Shown: positions 1-6,123, counted from the first letter of the stretch. The stretch: DNA of 6,545 nt from an uncultured Oscillospiraceae bacterium (GCA_947631805.1 CANRNA010000104.1:1-6545); one strand, 5' to 3'. Numbers and translations are program-made. The notes: a model not told the origin generated them from the sequence alone.

Positions 1-713
1 TCGCCGGTGATGGGCACGTTGGGCATCATGGCCTTGACCCGCTCGGCGGCGTTGTGCATCCGGTCCACATCCTCACCTGCGCCGGAGCCGAAGGTGGAGT
101 AGCTCAGGAAGGCTACCTTCGGATCGATGCCGAACATGCGGCCGCACTTGATGGTCTCGGTGGCGATCTCCACCAGGTCGTCCTCGCTGGGGTGGATGTT
201 GATGGCGCAGTCGCCCATGGCCAGAACGGTGCTGTCACCGGTGGCGGAGGGGTGGACCATGATAAAGCAGGAGGAGACGATCCGGTTGCCCGGCTTGGTC
301 TTTATCAGCTGCAGGGCGGGACGGACCGTGTCGGCGGTGGAATAGGTGGCGCCGCCCAGCAGGGCGTCGGCCTCTCCCATGGCCACCAGCATGGTGCCGA
401 AGTAGTTGCGGTGCTTCAGGGCCTCCCGGCACTGCTCCTCGGTCATCTTGCCCTTGCGCAGCTCGACCATCCGCTTGACCATGGCCTCCACGTCGTGGTA
501 GGTCTTGGGGTCGATGATGGTGGCGCCGCGGATATTGTAACCGGCCTTCTGGGCGGCGGTAAGTATCTCCAGCTCGTTGCCCATCAGGATGGGGGTCAGA
601 AACGTGCCCGACAGAAGACGGGCCGCCGCCTCCAGGATGCGGGGGTCATTGCCCTCGGTAAAAACGATCTTGCGGGGTCTGGCTCTCAGGGAGTCAATCA
701 GTTCTTGAAACAT
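1..713 (-). CDS. pta: Phosphate acetyltransferase, N-terminal 237 residues (C-terminus beyond window)
   Basis: Phosphotransacetylase interconverts acetyl-CoA plus phosphate with acetyl phosphate plus CoA in the cytosol; with acetate kinase it makes ATP during fermentation. The visible protein matches the family: KIVFTEGNDPRILEAA near residues 15-30, ALLGGATYSTADTVRPALQ at 117-135, SSCFIMVHP at 147-155, INIHPSEDD at 171-179 and AFLSYSTFGSGAGEDVDRM at 201-219. The short clostridial form is about 325-335 residues with no N-terminal regulatory domain, so roughly 90-100 C-terminal residues, including much of the active site, are missing because the window ends. Two in-frame ATGs exist, at 722 and 713. 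The AGGAGG (723-728) touches the first but sits 9 bases from the second, so 713 is chosen; 722 would add MDQ. It has its own promoter and is divergent from the XRE-lepA operon. Whether ackA follows cannot be seen. Confidence 0.95.
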   Translation of the reverse strand, partial: MFQELIDSLRARPRKIVFTEGNDPRILEAAARLLSGTFLTPILMGNELEILTAAQKAGYNIRGATIIDPKTYHDVEAMVKRMVELRKGKMTEEQCREALKHRNYFGTMLVAMGEADALLGGATYSTADTVRPALQLIKTKPGNRIVSSCFIMVHPSATGDSTVLAMGDCAINIHPSEDDLVEIATETIKCGRMFGIDPKVAFLSYSTFGSGAGEDVDRMHNAAERVKAMMPNVPITG

Positions 714-739
714 CTGGTCCATCCTCCTCATGCTTTTAA

Positions 740-770
740 CGCAAAAACGGCGCGGGACCTTGGCCCGCAG
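740..770 (-). promoter_or_regulatory. Stem-loop with T run in the pta leader, possible attenuator
   Basis: Inside the predicted pta leader the minus strand can form GCGGG / CCCGC around a 7-base loop, followed within a few bases by a T5 run (GCCGTTTTTGCG). Read on the plus strand the same element makes a slightly longer bulged stem ending in TTTTT, but no plus-strand gene lies upstream to be terminated. The stem is short (5 bp) on the pta strand, so premature termination is only a possibility. Confidence 0.3.
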
Positions 771-781
771 CGCTTTTTATA

Positions 782-810
782 ATCATAGCACGGGCTGTTG
801 GAAAATGCAA
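782..810 (-). promoter_or_regulatory. Sigma-A promoter for pta
   Basis: On the minus strand TTGCAT (810-805), a 17-base spacer and TATGAT (787-782) make a good housekeeping promoter, predicting a start near 775 and a leader of about 60 bases before the pta start. It lies only 7 bases from the -35 box of the rightward promoter, so polymerases at the two promoters could not easily bind together. Confidence 0.7.
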
Positions 811-817
811 GTTTCTG

Positions 818-846
818 TTTACAAATTTTCATATCTCGTATATAAT
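818..846 (+). promoter_or_regulatory. Sigma-A promoter for the XRE-lepA operon
   Basis: TTTACA (818-823), a 17-base spacer and a perfect TATAAT (841-846) predict a start near 853 and a leader of about 29 bases. A short inverted repeat, GTAT-ATA-ATAC (838-848), covers the -10 box, and ACTT-A-AAGT (847-855) follows it. These could be operator half-sites for the adjacent XRE regulator (autoregulation), but they are short and could be chance in AT-rich DNA. Confidence 0.8.
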
Positions 847-881
847 ACTTAAAGTTATCAGACAGGAAGAGAGGCAACAGG

Positions 882-1181
882 ATGCAGGAGCGTGTTTTTT
901 GCGAGAATCTGTCCCACCTGCGGAAGGAGAAGGGCGTCAGCCAGCGGAAGGCGGCGTCGGACCTGCTCATCTCCCAGGCGCTTTTGAGCCACTATGAAAA
1001 CGGCGCCCGGGAGCCGGGGCTGGCCTTCGTGTGCCGGGCGTGCGACTATTACGGCGTGTCGGCGGATTATCTGCTGGGGCGCACCACCGAACAGGGCGGG
1101 GCCGTCGTGACCCCGGAAATACTCCGGCAGCTGGCCCGGCAGATGCGCCAGATCGCGGAGCAGGCGGAGAATTATCTATGA
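882..1181 (+). CDS. XRE-family helix-turn-helix transcriptional regulator (99 aa)
   Basis: A small cytosolic DNA-binding protein, probably a dimeric repressor as is usual in this family. Residues about 9-67 form one HTH_3/Cro-CI domain: LSHLRKEKGVSQRKAASDL gives helices 1 and 2, SQALLSHYENG is the recognition helix with its conserved YENG end, and the block ends with the typical DYYGVSADYLLGR. The last 30 residues are one polar helix (PEILRQLARQMRQIAEQ) with no known effector domain. Start: AGAGG at 870-874 lies 7 bases before ATG 882. The stop TGA (1179-1181) overlaps the lepA start as ATGA, so the two are one transcript and probably translationally coupled. Targets are unknown; its own promoter and the neighbouring pta promoter are the closest candidates. 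The family is certain, the role is not. Confidence 0.9.
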   Translation: MQERVFCENLSHLRKEKGVSQRKAASDLLISQALLSHYENGAREPGLAFVCRACDYYGVSADYLLGRTTEQGGAVVTPEILRQLARQMRQIAEQAENYL

Positions 1182-2965
1182 CACAGGCCAATATTCGGAA
1201 TTTTTCCATCATCGCCCACATCGACCACGGCAAATCCACCCTGTCCGACCGGCTCATAGAGCTGTGCGGGGCGGTGGATGCCCGGCAGATGTCCGACCAG
1301 ATACTGGACAACATGGACCTGGAGCGGGAGCGGGGCATCACCATCAAGGCCCGGGCCGTGACGCTCCGGTGGAAGGACTATCAACTCAACCTCATCGACA
1401 CGCCGGGCCACGTGGACTTCAACTATGAGGTCAGCCGGTCCCTGGCCGCCTGCGAGGGGGCCATACTGGTGGTGGACGCCTCCCAGGGGGTGGAGGCCCA
1501 GACCCTGGCCAACACCTACCTGGCCATGGACCACGATCTGGAGATACTCCCCGTTATCAACAAGATAGACCTGCCCGCCGCCGACCCCGCCAGGGTGAAG
1601 GCGGAGGTGGAGGATATCATCGGCATACCCGCCATGGACGCGCCGGAGATATCCGCCAAAAACGGCGTGAACATCCAGGCGGTGCTGGACGATATCATCG
1701 CGGGCGTCCCCGCCCCCAAGGGGGACAGGAGCGCGCCCCTGAAGGCCCTGGTGTTCGACAGCCAGTACGACAGCTACCGGGGCGTCATCGTGCTCGTCCG
1801 GGTGAAGGACGGGGTCCTGGCCCAGGACATGGACGTGAAGTTCATAGCCACCGGCGCGGTCTACAAGGTGGTGGAGGTGGGCCATCTGCTGCCCACCCGG
1901 CTGGAGCCCTGCGACCGGCTGGAGGCCGGAGAGGTGGGATATTTCACCGCCAGCATCAAAAACGTCCGGGACACCCGCATCGGCGACACGGTGACGGGGG
2001 CGGCCGTCCCGGCGGGGGAGCCCCTGCCCGGCTACCGGCCCGCCCGGAGCATGGTCTACTGCGGCATTTACACCGAGGACGGGTCCAAGTACCCGGACCT
2101 GCGGGACGCGCTGGAAAAGCTCCAGCTCAACGACGCCAGCCTGGCCTTTGAGCCCGAGTCCTCCGCGGCGCTGGGCTTCGGGTTCCGGTGCGGCTTTCTG
2201 GGTATGCTACATTTGGAGATCGTCCAGGAGCGGCTGGAGCGGGAGTTCGACCTGGATTTGGTGACCACCCTGCCCTCGGTCATCTATGAGATAGAGATGA
2301 CCGACGGCTCCGTGCGGTATGTGGACAACCCCCACAACTACCCGGAGGCGTCCGCCATAGCGGAGGCCCGGGAGCCCTACGTGAAGATGAGCATCATCTC
2401 CCCCCAGGAGTTCGTGGGCAACATCATGCCCCTGTGCCAGGACCGGCGAGGGGTGTATCAGGGCATGCAGTATCTGGACCAGCGGCTCGTGGAGCTGAGC
2501 TATGAGATGCCCCTGGGGGAGATAATCTATGACTTCTTCGACACCCTGAAGGCCCGCACCCGCGGCTACGCCTCCATGGATTACGAGTTTGCCTGCTATA
2601 AGCCCTCGGAGCTGGTGAAGGTGGACCTGCTCTTAAACGGCGAGCCGGTGGACGCCCTGAGCCTCATTGCCCACCGGGACAAGGCCTATCCCAGGGCCCG
2701 GCGGCTGTGCGAAAAGCTCAAGGAGAACATCCCCCGCCAGCTCTTCGAGGTGCCCATCCAGGCGGCCATCGGCGGGAAGATAATCGCCCGGGAGACGGTG
2801 AAGGCCCTGCGGAAGGACGTGCTTGCCAAGTGCTACGGCGGCGATATCACCCGGAAAAAGAAGCTGCTGGAAAAGCAGAAGGAGGGCAAAAAGAAAATGC
2901 GCTCCCTGGGCAGCGTCCAGCTCCCCACCGAGGCGTTTTTGGCCGTGCTGAAATTGGATGAATGA
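1178..2965 (+). CDS. lepA: Elongation factor 4 (LepA), ribosome-associated translational GTPase
   Basis: LepA/EF4 is a conserved GTPase that binds the ribosome; it has been linked to back-translocation of stalled ribosomes and to translation initiation or subunit maturation. At 595 aa it is full length for the family. The G domain shows G1 AHIDHGKST (13-21), switch I RERGITIKA (50-58), G3 DTPGH (74-78), G4 NKID (128-131) and G5 SAKNG (159-163). The rest follows as domain II, the EF-G-like domains, and the LepA-specific C-terminal domain with its basic KCYGGDITRKKKLLEKQKEG stretch near the end. No key residue is missing. The reading frame stays open 49 codons upstream, but the family N-terminus (NIRNFSIIAHIDHGKS) and GGAG (1166-1169), 8 bases before the ATG at 1178, fix this start. 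It overlaps the XRE stop and is the last gene of the operon. The common Firmicutes partners hemN, hrcA and rpsT are not adjacent. Confidence 0.98.
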   Translation: MTQANIRNFSIIAHIDHGKSTLSDRLIELCGAVDARQMSDQILDNMDLERERGITIKARAVTLRWKDYQLNLIDTPGHVDFNYEVSRSLAACEGAILVVDASQGVEAQTLANTYLAMDHDLEILPVINKIDLPAADPARVKAEVEDIIGIPAMDAPEISAKNGVNIQAVLDDIIAGVPAPKGDRSAPLKALVFDSQYDSYRGVIVLVRVKDGVLAQDMDVKFIATGAVYKVVEVGHLLPTRLEPCDRLEAGEVGYFTASIKNVRDTRIGDTVTGAAVPAGEPLPGYRPARSMVYCGIYTEDGSKYPDLRDALEKLQLNDASLAFEPESSAALGFGFRCGFLGMLHLEIVQERLEREFDLDLVTTLPSVIYEIEMTDGSVRYVDNPHNYPEASAIAEAREPYVKMSIISPQEFVGNIMPLCQDRRGVYQGMQYLDQRLVELSYEMPLGEIIYDFFDTLKARTRGYASMDYEFACYKPSELVKVDLLLNGEPVDALSLIAHRDKAYPRARRLCEKLKENIPRQLFEVPIQAAIGGKIIARETVKALRKDVLAKCYGGDITRKKKLLEKQKEGKKKMRSLGSVQLPTEAFLAVLKLDE

Positions 2966-2974
2966 TAAAACCCG

Positions 2975-3004
2975 GCGCTCCCGGTCCCCACGGACCGGGA
3001 GCGC
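2975..3004. terminator. Bidirectional intrinsic terminator between lepA and the GHMP kinase gene
   Basis: A perfect 13-bp GC-rich stem (GCGCTCCCGGTCC at 2975-2987 with its complement at 2992-3004) closes a CCAC loop. It lies 9 bases after the lepA stop and 15 bases after the stop of the opposite gene. On the plus strand it is followed by TGATTATATGTTTTCTT, on the minus strand by GCCGGGTTTTATC, so it can end both convergent transcripts. Confidence 0.85.
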
Positions 3005-3019
3005 TGATTATATGTTTTC

Positions 3020-4180
3020 TTATCCCAGCAGCGGCGCGGCCGCCTCGGGAAAGCCACGGGAGGCGAACAGGGCCTTTTCGTCCTGGGCCAGGCACACGCC
3101 GCGGGAGACGATGTGTATCCGGCGGCAGGCGCCGGGGCCGAACAGCCGGTCCATGGACGTCTGATACAGGTCCAGATTCATCTCCGGCAGTATGGCGTGG
3201 ATATACCCGCCGAAGCCCCCGGCGTGGGCCCGCCAGGCTCCCCGGCCCACCAGCAGGTCGGAGGAGGCCTCCAGCCCCTGGGTCAGCCGTTCGTCCCAGC
3301 CGTCGGCGGAGAAGGCCCGGCGGAGCCGCTCCTGGCTCCGGCCCGACTCGTTCATCAGGTCCATATACCGCTGGCCGTCCCGCAGTCCCAAGGCGTCCGC
3401 CATGGAGGACACCCGCCATATCTCGTCCATGAAATGCCGCGCCCGCATCCACTGGTGGTCGTTCTGGTGGGCGGGCCACTGCTCGTCGAAGACCGGGCGG
3501 CGTATCTTTGCCAGGAAGGGCTCCCCGAAGGTCTGGGCCACGGCGGCCATATCCGACCAGATGCGGGCATAGACCTGCTCGGAGGGAGCGGCGCTGACGC
3601 CGCCGGTGTCCGTCAGGCACACGGCCAGGCCCAGGCTGTCAAAGTCGCAGGAGACGGGGACGATCTTGTTTTCCAGAATGTCCAGATATACCCCGCCGCC
3701 CATGGCGCAGGCCAGGGGGTCTATCAGGCCGCAGGCCTTGCCGTACCAGCGGGATTCCGCCTTCTGGGCGGCCCTGGCCAGGTCCTCCGGCGTTATCTCC
3801 GCCTCGGAGAAGGTAGCCAGCATGAACCCCACCAGCACGCACAGCGCCGCCGAGGCGGCCAGCCCCCGGCCGGGGGGCAGGTCGCTGAACAGATAGGCGT
3901 CGAAGCCCCGGAGCTGGGGGATGGTCTCGGCCATCACCCCCGCCATCCCCCGCACCAGGGCGGAGGAGCGGCCCATTTCTTTTTCGTCCGGCCACAGCCG
4001 GGTGAGGTTCACCTCTACCGGGTCGAAGCCCTCGCAGAACACCCGGATGATGCCCTCGTCGTTGGCCTCCGCCTCGGCGGTGATGCCCCTGTCCATAGCG
4101 GCGGCCATGACCCGGCCCCGCTGCTGGTCCGTGTAATTACCGGCCAGCTCCACGCGGCCGGGACAGAAAAATCGTGTCAT
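3020..4180 (-). CDS. Divergent galactokinase-like GHMP kinase, substrate uncertain (386 aa)
   Basis: GHMP-family small-molecule kinase, cytosolic, with the length of galactokinase. N-terminal signature CPGRVELAGNYTDQQRG (6-22) stands where galactokinase has GRVNLIGEHTDYNGG. The ATP loop is PPGRGLAASAAL (102-113) instead of the usual GLSSSAAL. GLIDPLACAMGG (151-162) carries the expected catalytic Asp (D154), but Pro replaces the usual Gln after it. The C-terminal glycine motif is AHAGGFGGYIHA (318-329). Thus the phosphate-binding and catalytic frame is kept, while Glu and His of GEHTD, which contact galactose, are Asn and Tyr. Galactose is therefore doubtful; another sugar or polyol is possible. 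ATG 4180 is chosen because GGGAGAG lies just before it; a TTG at 4192 would include that site in the coding sequence. The gene stands alone, with no gal genes nearby, divergent from pncB. Confidence 0.85.
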   Translation of the reverse strand: MTRFFCPGRVELAGNYTDQQRGRVMAAAMDRGITAEAEANDEGIIRVFCEGFDPVEVNLTRLWPDEKEMGRSSALVRGMAGVMAETIPQLRGFDAYLFSDLPPGRGLAASAALCVLVGFMLATFSEAEITPEDLARAAQKAESRWYGKACGLIDPLACAMGGGVYLDILENKIVPVSCDFDSLGLAVCLTDTGGVSAAPSEQVYARIWSDMAAVAQTFGEPFLAKIRRPVFDEQWPAHQNDHQWMRARHFMDEIWRVSSMADALGLRDGQRYMDLMNESGRSQERLRRAFSADGWDERLTQGLEASSDLLVGRGAWRAHAGGFGGYIHAILPEMNLDLYQTSMDRLFGPGACRRIHIVSRGVCLAQDEKALFASRGFPEAAAPLLG

Positions 4181-4275
4181 TTTCTCTCCCAAGCCTTATT
4201 TCGCCTCAAGGGCGGTGAAAAACTTCTCTCTTTAACGCACAAAGGCGCATAATAAGCCATTTTTACTAAAACAAC

Positions 4276-4304
4276 ATTATAGAATTGCTTTCTTGCCGAA
4301 TCAA
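4276..4304 (-). promoter_or_regulatory. Sigma-A promoter for the GHMP kinase gene
   Basis: On the minus strand TTGATT (4304-4299), a 17-base spacer and a perfect TATAAT (4281-4276) predict a start near 4269 and a leader of about 90 bases. The promoter overlaps the pncB promoter over 4285-4304. The leader can pair GGCTTATT with AATAAGGC (7 of 8 bases), bringing the upstream part close to the ribosome binding site; this is weak evidence for translational control. Confidence 0.7.
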
Positions 4305-4313
4305 GGCTATAAT
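4285..4313 (+). promoter_or_regulatory. Sigma-A promoter for pncB
   Basis: TTGCTT (4285-4290), a 17-base spacer and a perfect TATAAT (4308-4313) predict a start near 4320 and a leader of only about 36 bases, too short for a known NAD riboswitch. The -35 box is 3 bases from the -10 box of the opposite promoter, so the two promoters interlock. Confidence 0.75.
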
Positions 4314-4314
4314 G

Positions 4315-4330
4315 TGTAATTAAGATTACA
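4315..4330. promoter_or_regulatory. Candidate operator palindrome at the pncB transcription start
   Basis: TGTAATTAAGATTACA is a perfect inverted repeat of 6-base arms with a 4-base spacer. It starts 1 base after the pncB -10 box and covers the predicted start site, the classic place for a repressor. It does not match the NiaR or NrtR sites as I remember them, so the factor is unknown. A repressor here would also lie about 10 bases upstream of the -35 box of the kinase promoter. Confidence 0.5.
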
Positions 4331-4355
4331 AATCATAAACAAGCGAGGCGTGACC

Positions 4356-5804
4356 ATGACGAACGAAAAGCAGCGCAACCTCACCATGCTGTGCGATTTT
4401 TATGAGCTGACCATGGGCAATGGCTATCTGGCCGCCGGGATGGACGAGCGGGTGACGTATTTCGATCTGTTCTTCCGTTCCGTGCCGGACGGGGGCGGCT
4501 TTGCCATCGCCGCGGGGCTGGAGCAGATCATCGACTATGTGCAGGACCTGCACTTCGACCCGGAGGATATCGACTATCTCCGGGGCCGGGGCATTTTCTC
4601 CGAGGACTTTCTGCGCTATCTGGAGAACTTCCGCTTCACCGGGGACATCTGGGCCGTGCCGGAGGGCACCCCGGTCTTCCCCAGGGAGCCCCTGCTGACG
4701 GTCCGGGCCCCGGCCATCCAGGCCCAGCTTCTGGAGACCTATATGCTGTGCGCCATCAACCACCAGAGCCTTATCGCCACCAAGGCCAACCGCATCGTCC
4801 GGGCGGCCCAGGGGCGGAAGGTGCTGGAATTTGGCTCCCGCCGGGCCCAGGGGGCGGACGCGGCCATCGTGGGGGCCCGGGCGGCCTATATCGGCGGCTG
4901 CGCCGGGACGGCCTGCGCCATCAGCGACCAGATATACGGCGTCCCCGCCGGGGGCACCATGGCCCACGCCTGGGTGCAGATGTTCGACACGGAGCTGGAC
5001 GCCTTCCGGGCCTATTGCAAAACCTATCCGGACAGCGCCACCCTCCTGGTGGACACCTATAATACCCTGCAGAGCGGCGTGCCCAACGCCATCCGGGCCT
5101 TTGACGAGATACTCCGGCCCCTGGGCATCGAGAAGTGCGGCATCCGCCTGGACTCCGGGGACCTGGCCTATCTGTCCCGCCGGGCCCGGCAGATGCTGGA
5201 CGAGGCCGGGTGGCCCCAGTGCACCATCACCTGCTCCAACGCCCTGGACGAGTACCTCATCCGGGACCTGATAAGCCAGGGGGCCTGCATCGACTGCTTC
5301 GGCGTGGGCGAGCGGCTCATCACCGCCAAGAGCGACCCGGTCTTCGGCGGGGTGTATAAGCTCACTGCCGTGGAGGGGACCGACGGGACCATCACCCCCA
5401 AGATAAAGATCAGCGAGAACGTGGGGAAGATAACCAACCCCCACTTCAAAAAGGTCTGGCGGCTCTATGCCCGTGACACGGGCAAGGCCCTGGCGGACTA
5501 TCTGACCGTGTACGACGAGACCGTGGACGACAGCGGCACCATGGAGATATTCGACCCGGAGGCCACCTGGAAGCGGAAGGAGGTCTATGATTTCCGGGCC
5601 CAGGAGCTGCTGCAGCCCATCTTCCGGGGAGGCGAGCTGGTGTATGAAAAGCCCTCCCTGGAGCAGATAAAGACCTACTGCGCCGCCCAGGTGGGCACGC
5701 TGTGGGACGAGGTGCTCCGCTTCGAGAACCCCCACCGGTACTATGTGGACCTGTCGAAGAAGCTCTGGGACATCAAGAACGGCTTGCTCCATGACCGAAA
5801 GTGA
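4356..5804 (+). CDS. pncB: Nicotinate phosphoribosyltransferase (NAD salvage)
   Basis: Makes nicotinate mononucleotide from nicotinate and PRPP, driven by ATP hydrolysis; first step of the Preiss-Handler NAD salvage route, cytosolic. At 482 aa it fits the long NAPRTase form of Firmicutes. Visible family blocks: LCDFYELTMGNGYL (12-25), LEFGSRRAQGADA (157-169), GGTMAHAWVQMF (199-210) with His204 as the likely autophosphorylated histidine, LLVDTYNTLQSGVPNA (230-245) and GIRLDSGDLAYLS (262-274), the last two lining the phosphoribosyl site. ATG 4356 is chosen because GAGG (4345-4348) is 7 bases upstream; a GTG at 4350 would be 1 base from it. The gene is monocistronic: its own promoter and operator-like palindrome precede it and a strong hairpin follows 25 bases after the stop. 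No defect is seen. Confidence 0.96.
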   Translation: MTNEKQRNLTMLCDFYELTMGNGYLAAGMDERVTYFDLFFRSVPDGGGFAIAAGLEQIIDYVQDLHFDPEDIDYLRGRGIFSEDFLRYLENFRFTGDIWAVPEGTPVFPREPLLTVRAPAIQAQLLETYMLCAINHQSLIATKANRIVRAAQGRKVLEFGSRRAQGADAAIVGARAAYIGGCAGTACAISDQIYGVPAGGTMAHAWVQMFDTELDAFRAYCKTYPDSATLLVDTYNTLQSGVPNAIRAFDEILRPLGIEKCGIRLDSGDLAYLSRRARQMLDEAGWPQCTITCSNALDEYLIRDLISQGACIDCFGVGERLITAKSDPVFGGVYKLTAVEGTDGTITPKIKISENVGKITNPHFKKVWRLYARDTGKALADYLTVYDETVDDSGTMEIFDPEATWKRKEVYDFRAQELLQPIFRGGELVYEKPSLEQIKTYCAAQVGTLWDEVLRFENPHRYYVDLSKKLWDIKNGLLHDRK

Positions 5805-5829
5805 CGGGAGAAAAATGTTCAAAATGCCA

Positions 5830-5863
5830 AATTTAGCGGTCCGGACTGCCGGACCGCTAAATT
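5830..5863. terminator. Strong 15-bp hairpin after pncB, probable terminator
   Basis: AATTTAGCGGTCCGG (5830-5844) pairs perfectly with 5849-5863 around an ACTG loop. Its place 25 bases after the pncB stop suggests termination. The plus strand lacks a clean T run after it (AGTACTTGCAATATT), although the outer TAAATT arm is AT-rich; the minus strand continues TGGCATTTTGAACATTTTT, so it may work better for leftward transcripts from the promoter at 6032-6004. Confidence 0.6.
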
Positions 5864-5868
5864 AGTAC

Positions 5869-5897
5869 TTGCAATATTCTTCCATAGACAATATAAT
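5869..5897 (+). promoter_or_regulatory. Strong sigma-A promoter facing right, downstream of pncB
   Basis: TTGCAA (5869-5874), a 17-base spacer and a perfect TATAAT (5892-5897) predict a start near 5904. No gene starts for 300 bases, so it drives either a small RNA ending near the T6 run (6023-6028) or the long leader of the surface-protein gene at 6207. I see no other convincing promoter for that gene. Confidence 0.7.
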
Positions 5898-5903
5898 GTG
5901 CGT

Positions 5904-6028
5904 ACGAGATAACATAAGGCAGGACGTGGAGCGCAGCGAACACTCCACGCCCCTATGCAGGAGAAAAGCGCTCTCCCACACAGCAGATTTCTGCGCCAGC
6001 CTCATTATACCCGCTCCCCTTGTTTTTT
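5904..6028 (+). ncRNA. Candidate structured RNA of about 125 bases, family not recognised
   Basis: Between the rightward promoter and the T6 run (6023-6028) the plus strand can fold into several hairpins: CGTGGAG/CTCCACG (5925-5931 with 5943-5949, 11-base loop), extended outward with bulges by GG/CC pairs to CATA/TATG (5913-5957); GGAGA/TCTCC (5960-5964 with 5972-5976); and GCAG/CTGC (5983-5986 with 5991-5994). The 5' AACA-TA-AGG can alternatively pair with CCTTGTT at the 3' end just before the Ts, closing the whole molecule. It does not match 6S, SRP, tmRNA, RNase P or riboswitch consensus sequences I know. It may equally be the front of a long leader for the gene at 6207, or the real RNA may be on the opposite strand (5997 to about 5825), where G-U pairs improve the main hairpin. 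Confidence 0.4.
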
Positions 6029-6032
6029 ACAA
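6004..6032 (-). promoter_or_regulatory. Strong sigma-A promoter facing left, opposed to the 5869 promoter
   Basis: On the minus strand TTGTAA (6032-6027), a 17-base spacer and a perfect TATAAT (6009-6004) predict a start near 5997. No minus-strand gene follows; the transcript would cross the structured segment and reach the 15-bp hairpin at 5863-5830, giving an RNA of about 165-175 bases. It faces the rightward promoter, with roughly 100 bp between the two predicted starts. Confidence 0.6.
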
Positions 6033-6067
6033 GTAGCCAGTTGTGATGAGTTGTGTGCAGCCTTCAC

Positions 6068-6099
6068 GGCGGTGTAGGGAAAAGTGACCTTGCGCCGCC
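6068..6099 (+). promoter_or_regulatory. 12-bp leader hairpin ahead of the surface-protein gene, possible attenuator
   Basis: GGCGGTGTAGGG (6068-6079) pairs along its whole length, with G-U pairs, with CCTTGCGCCGCC (6088-6099) around an AAAAGTGA loop, and is followed by TTTGTGTATCT. The T run is weak, so it could be a partial terminator or simply a stable leader stem. It lies about 110 bases upstream of the start at 6207. Confidence 0.4.
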
Positions 6100-6123
6100 T
6101 TTGTGTATCTCGGCAGGGAGTGC

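Noticed and set aside
832..840. TACGAGATA on the minus strand here recurs on the plus strand at 5903-5911, near another promoter
   Set aside because: Only 9 bases, in different positions relative to the promoters; chance is sufficient in AT-rich spacers.
1031..1177. 49-codon in-frame upstream extension of lepA
   Set aside because: It overlaps the XRE gene, has no family similarity and lacks a fitting ribosome binding site; the LepA N-terminus begins at the ATG at 1178.
2847..3620. 257-codon minus-strand open frame across the terminator and the lepA 3' end
   Set aside because: It is another frame of the kinase gene, Pro/Gly/Arg-rich, and runs through a strong terminator into lepA.
3113..4252. 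379-codon plus-strand open frame over the GHMP kinase
   Set aside because: Low-complexity Gly/His/Gln/Ala translation antisense to a clear kinase; no ribosome binding site or recognisable domain.
4314..4355. Possible NAD riboswitch ahead of pncB
   Set aside because: The predicted leader is only about 36 bases, too short for known NAD aptamers, and no matching motif is seen.
4326..5822. 498-codon open frame antisense to pncB
   Set aside because: Its Gly/His/Val/Leu-rich composition is the shadow of GC-rich codons; pncB on the other strand is unmistakable.
5955..6077. 40-codon plus-strand open frame starting inside the structured segment
   Set aside because: No ribosome binding site precedes the ATG, the start lies in a hairpin arm, and the peptide shows no recognisable feature.
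6071..6087. GTGTAGGGAAAAGTG resembles the end of a TPP riboswitch (GCGTAGGGAAGTGG)
   Set aside because: The essential CTGAGA block and the pyrophosphate-helix sequence are absent, and the segment is explained by the 12-bp hairpin.
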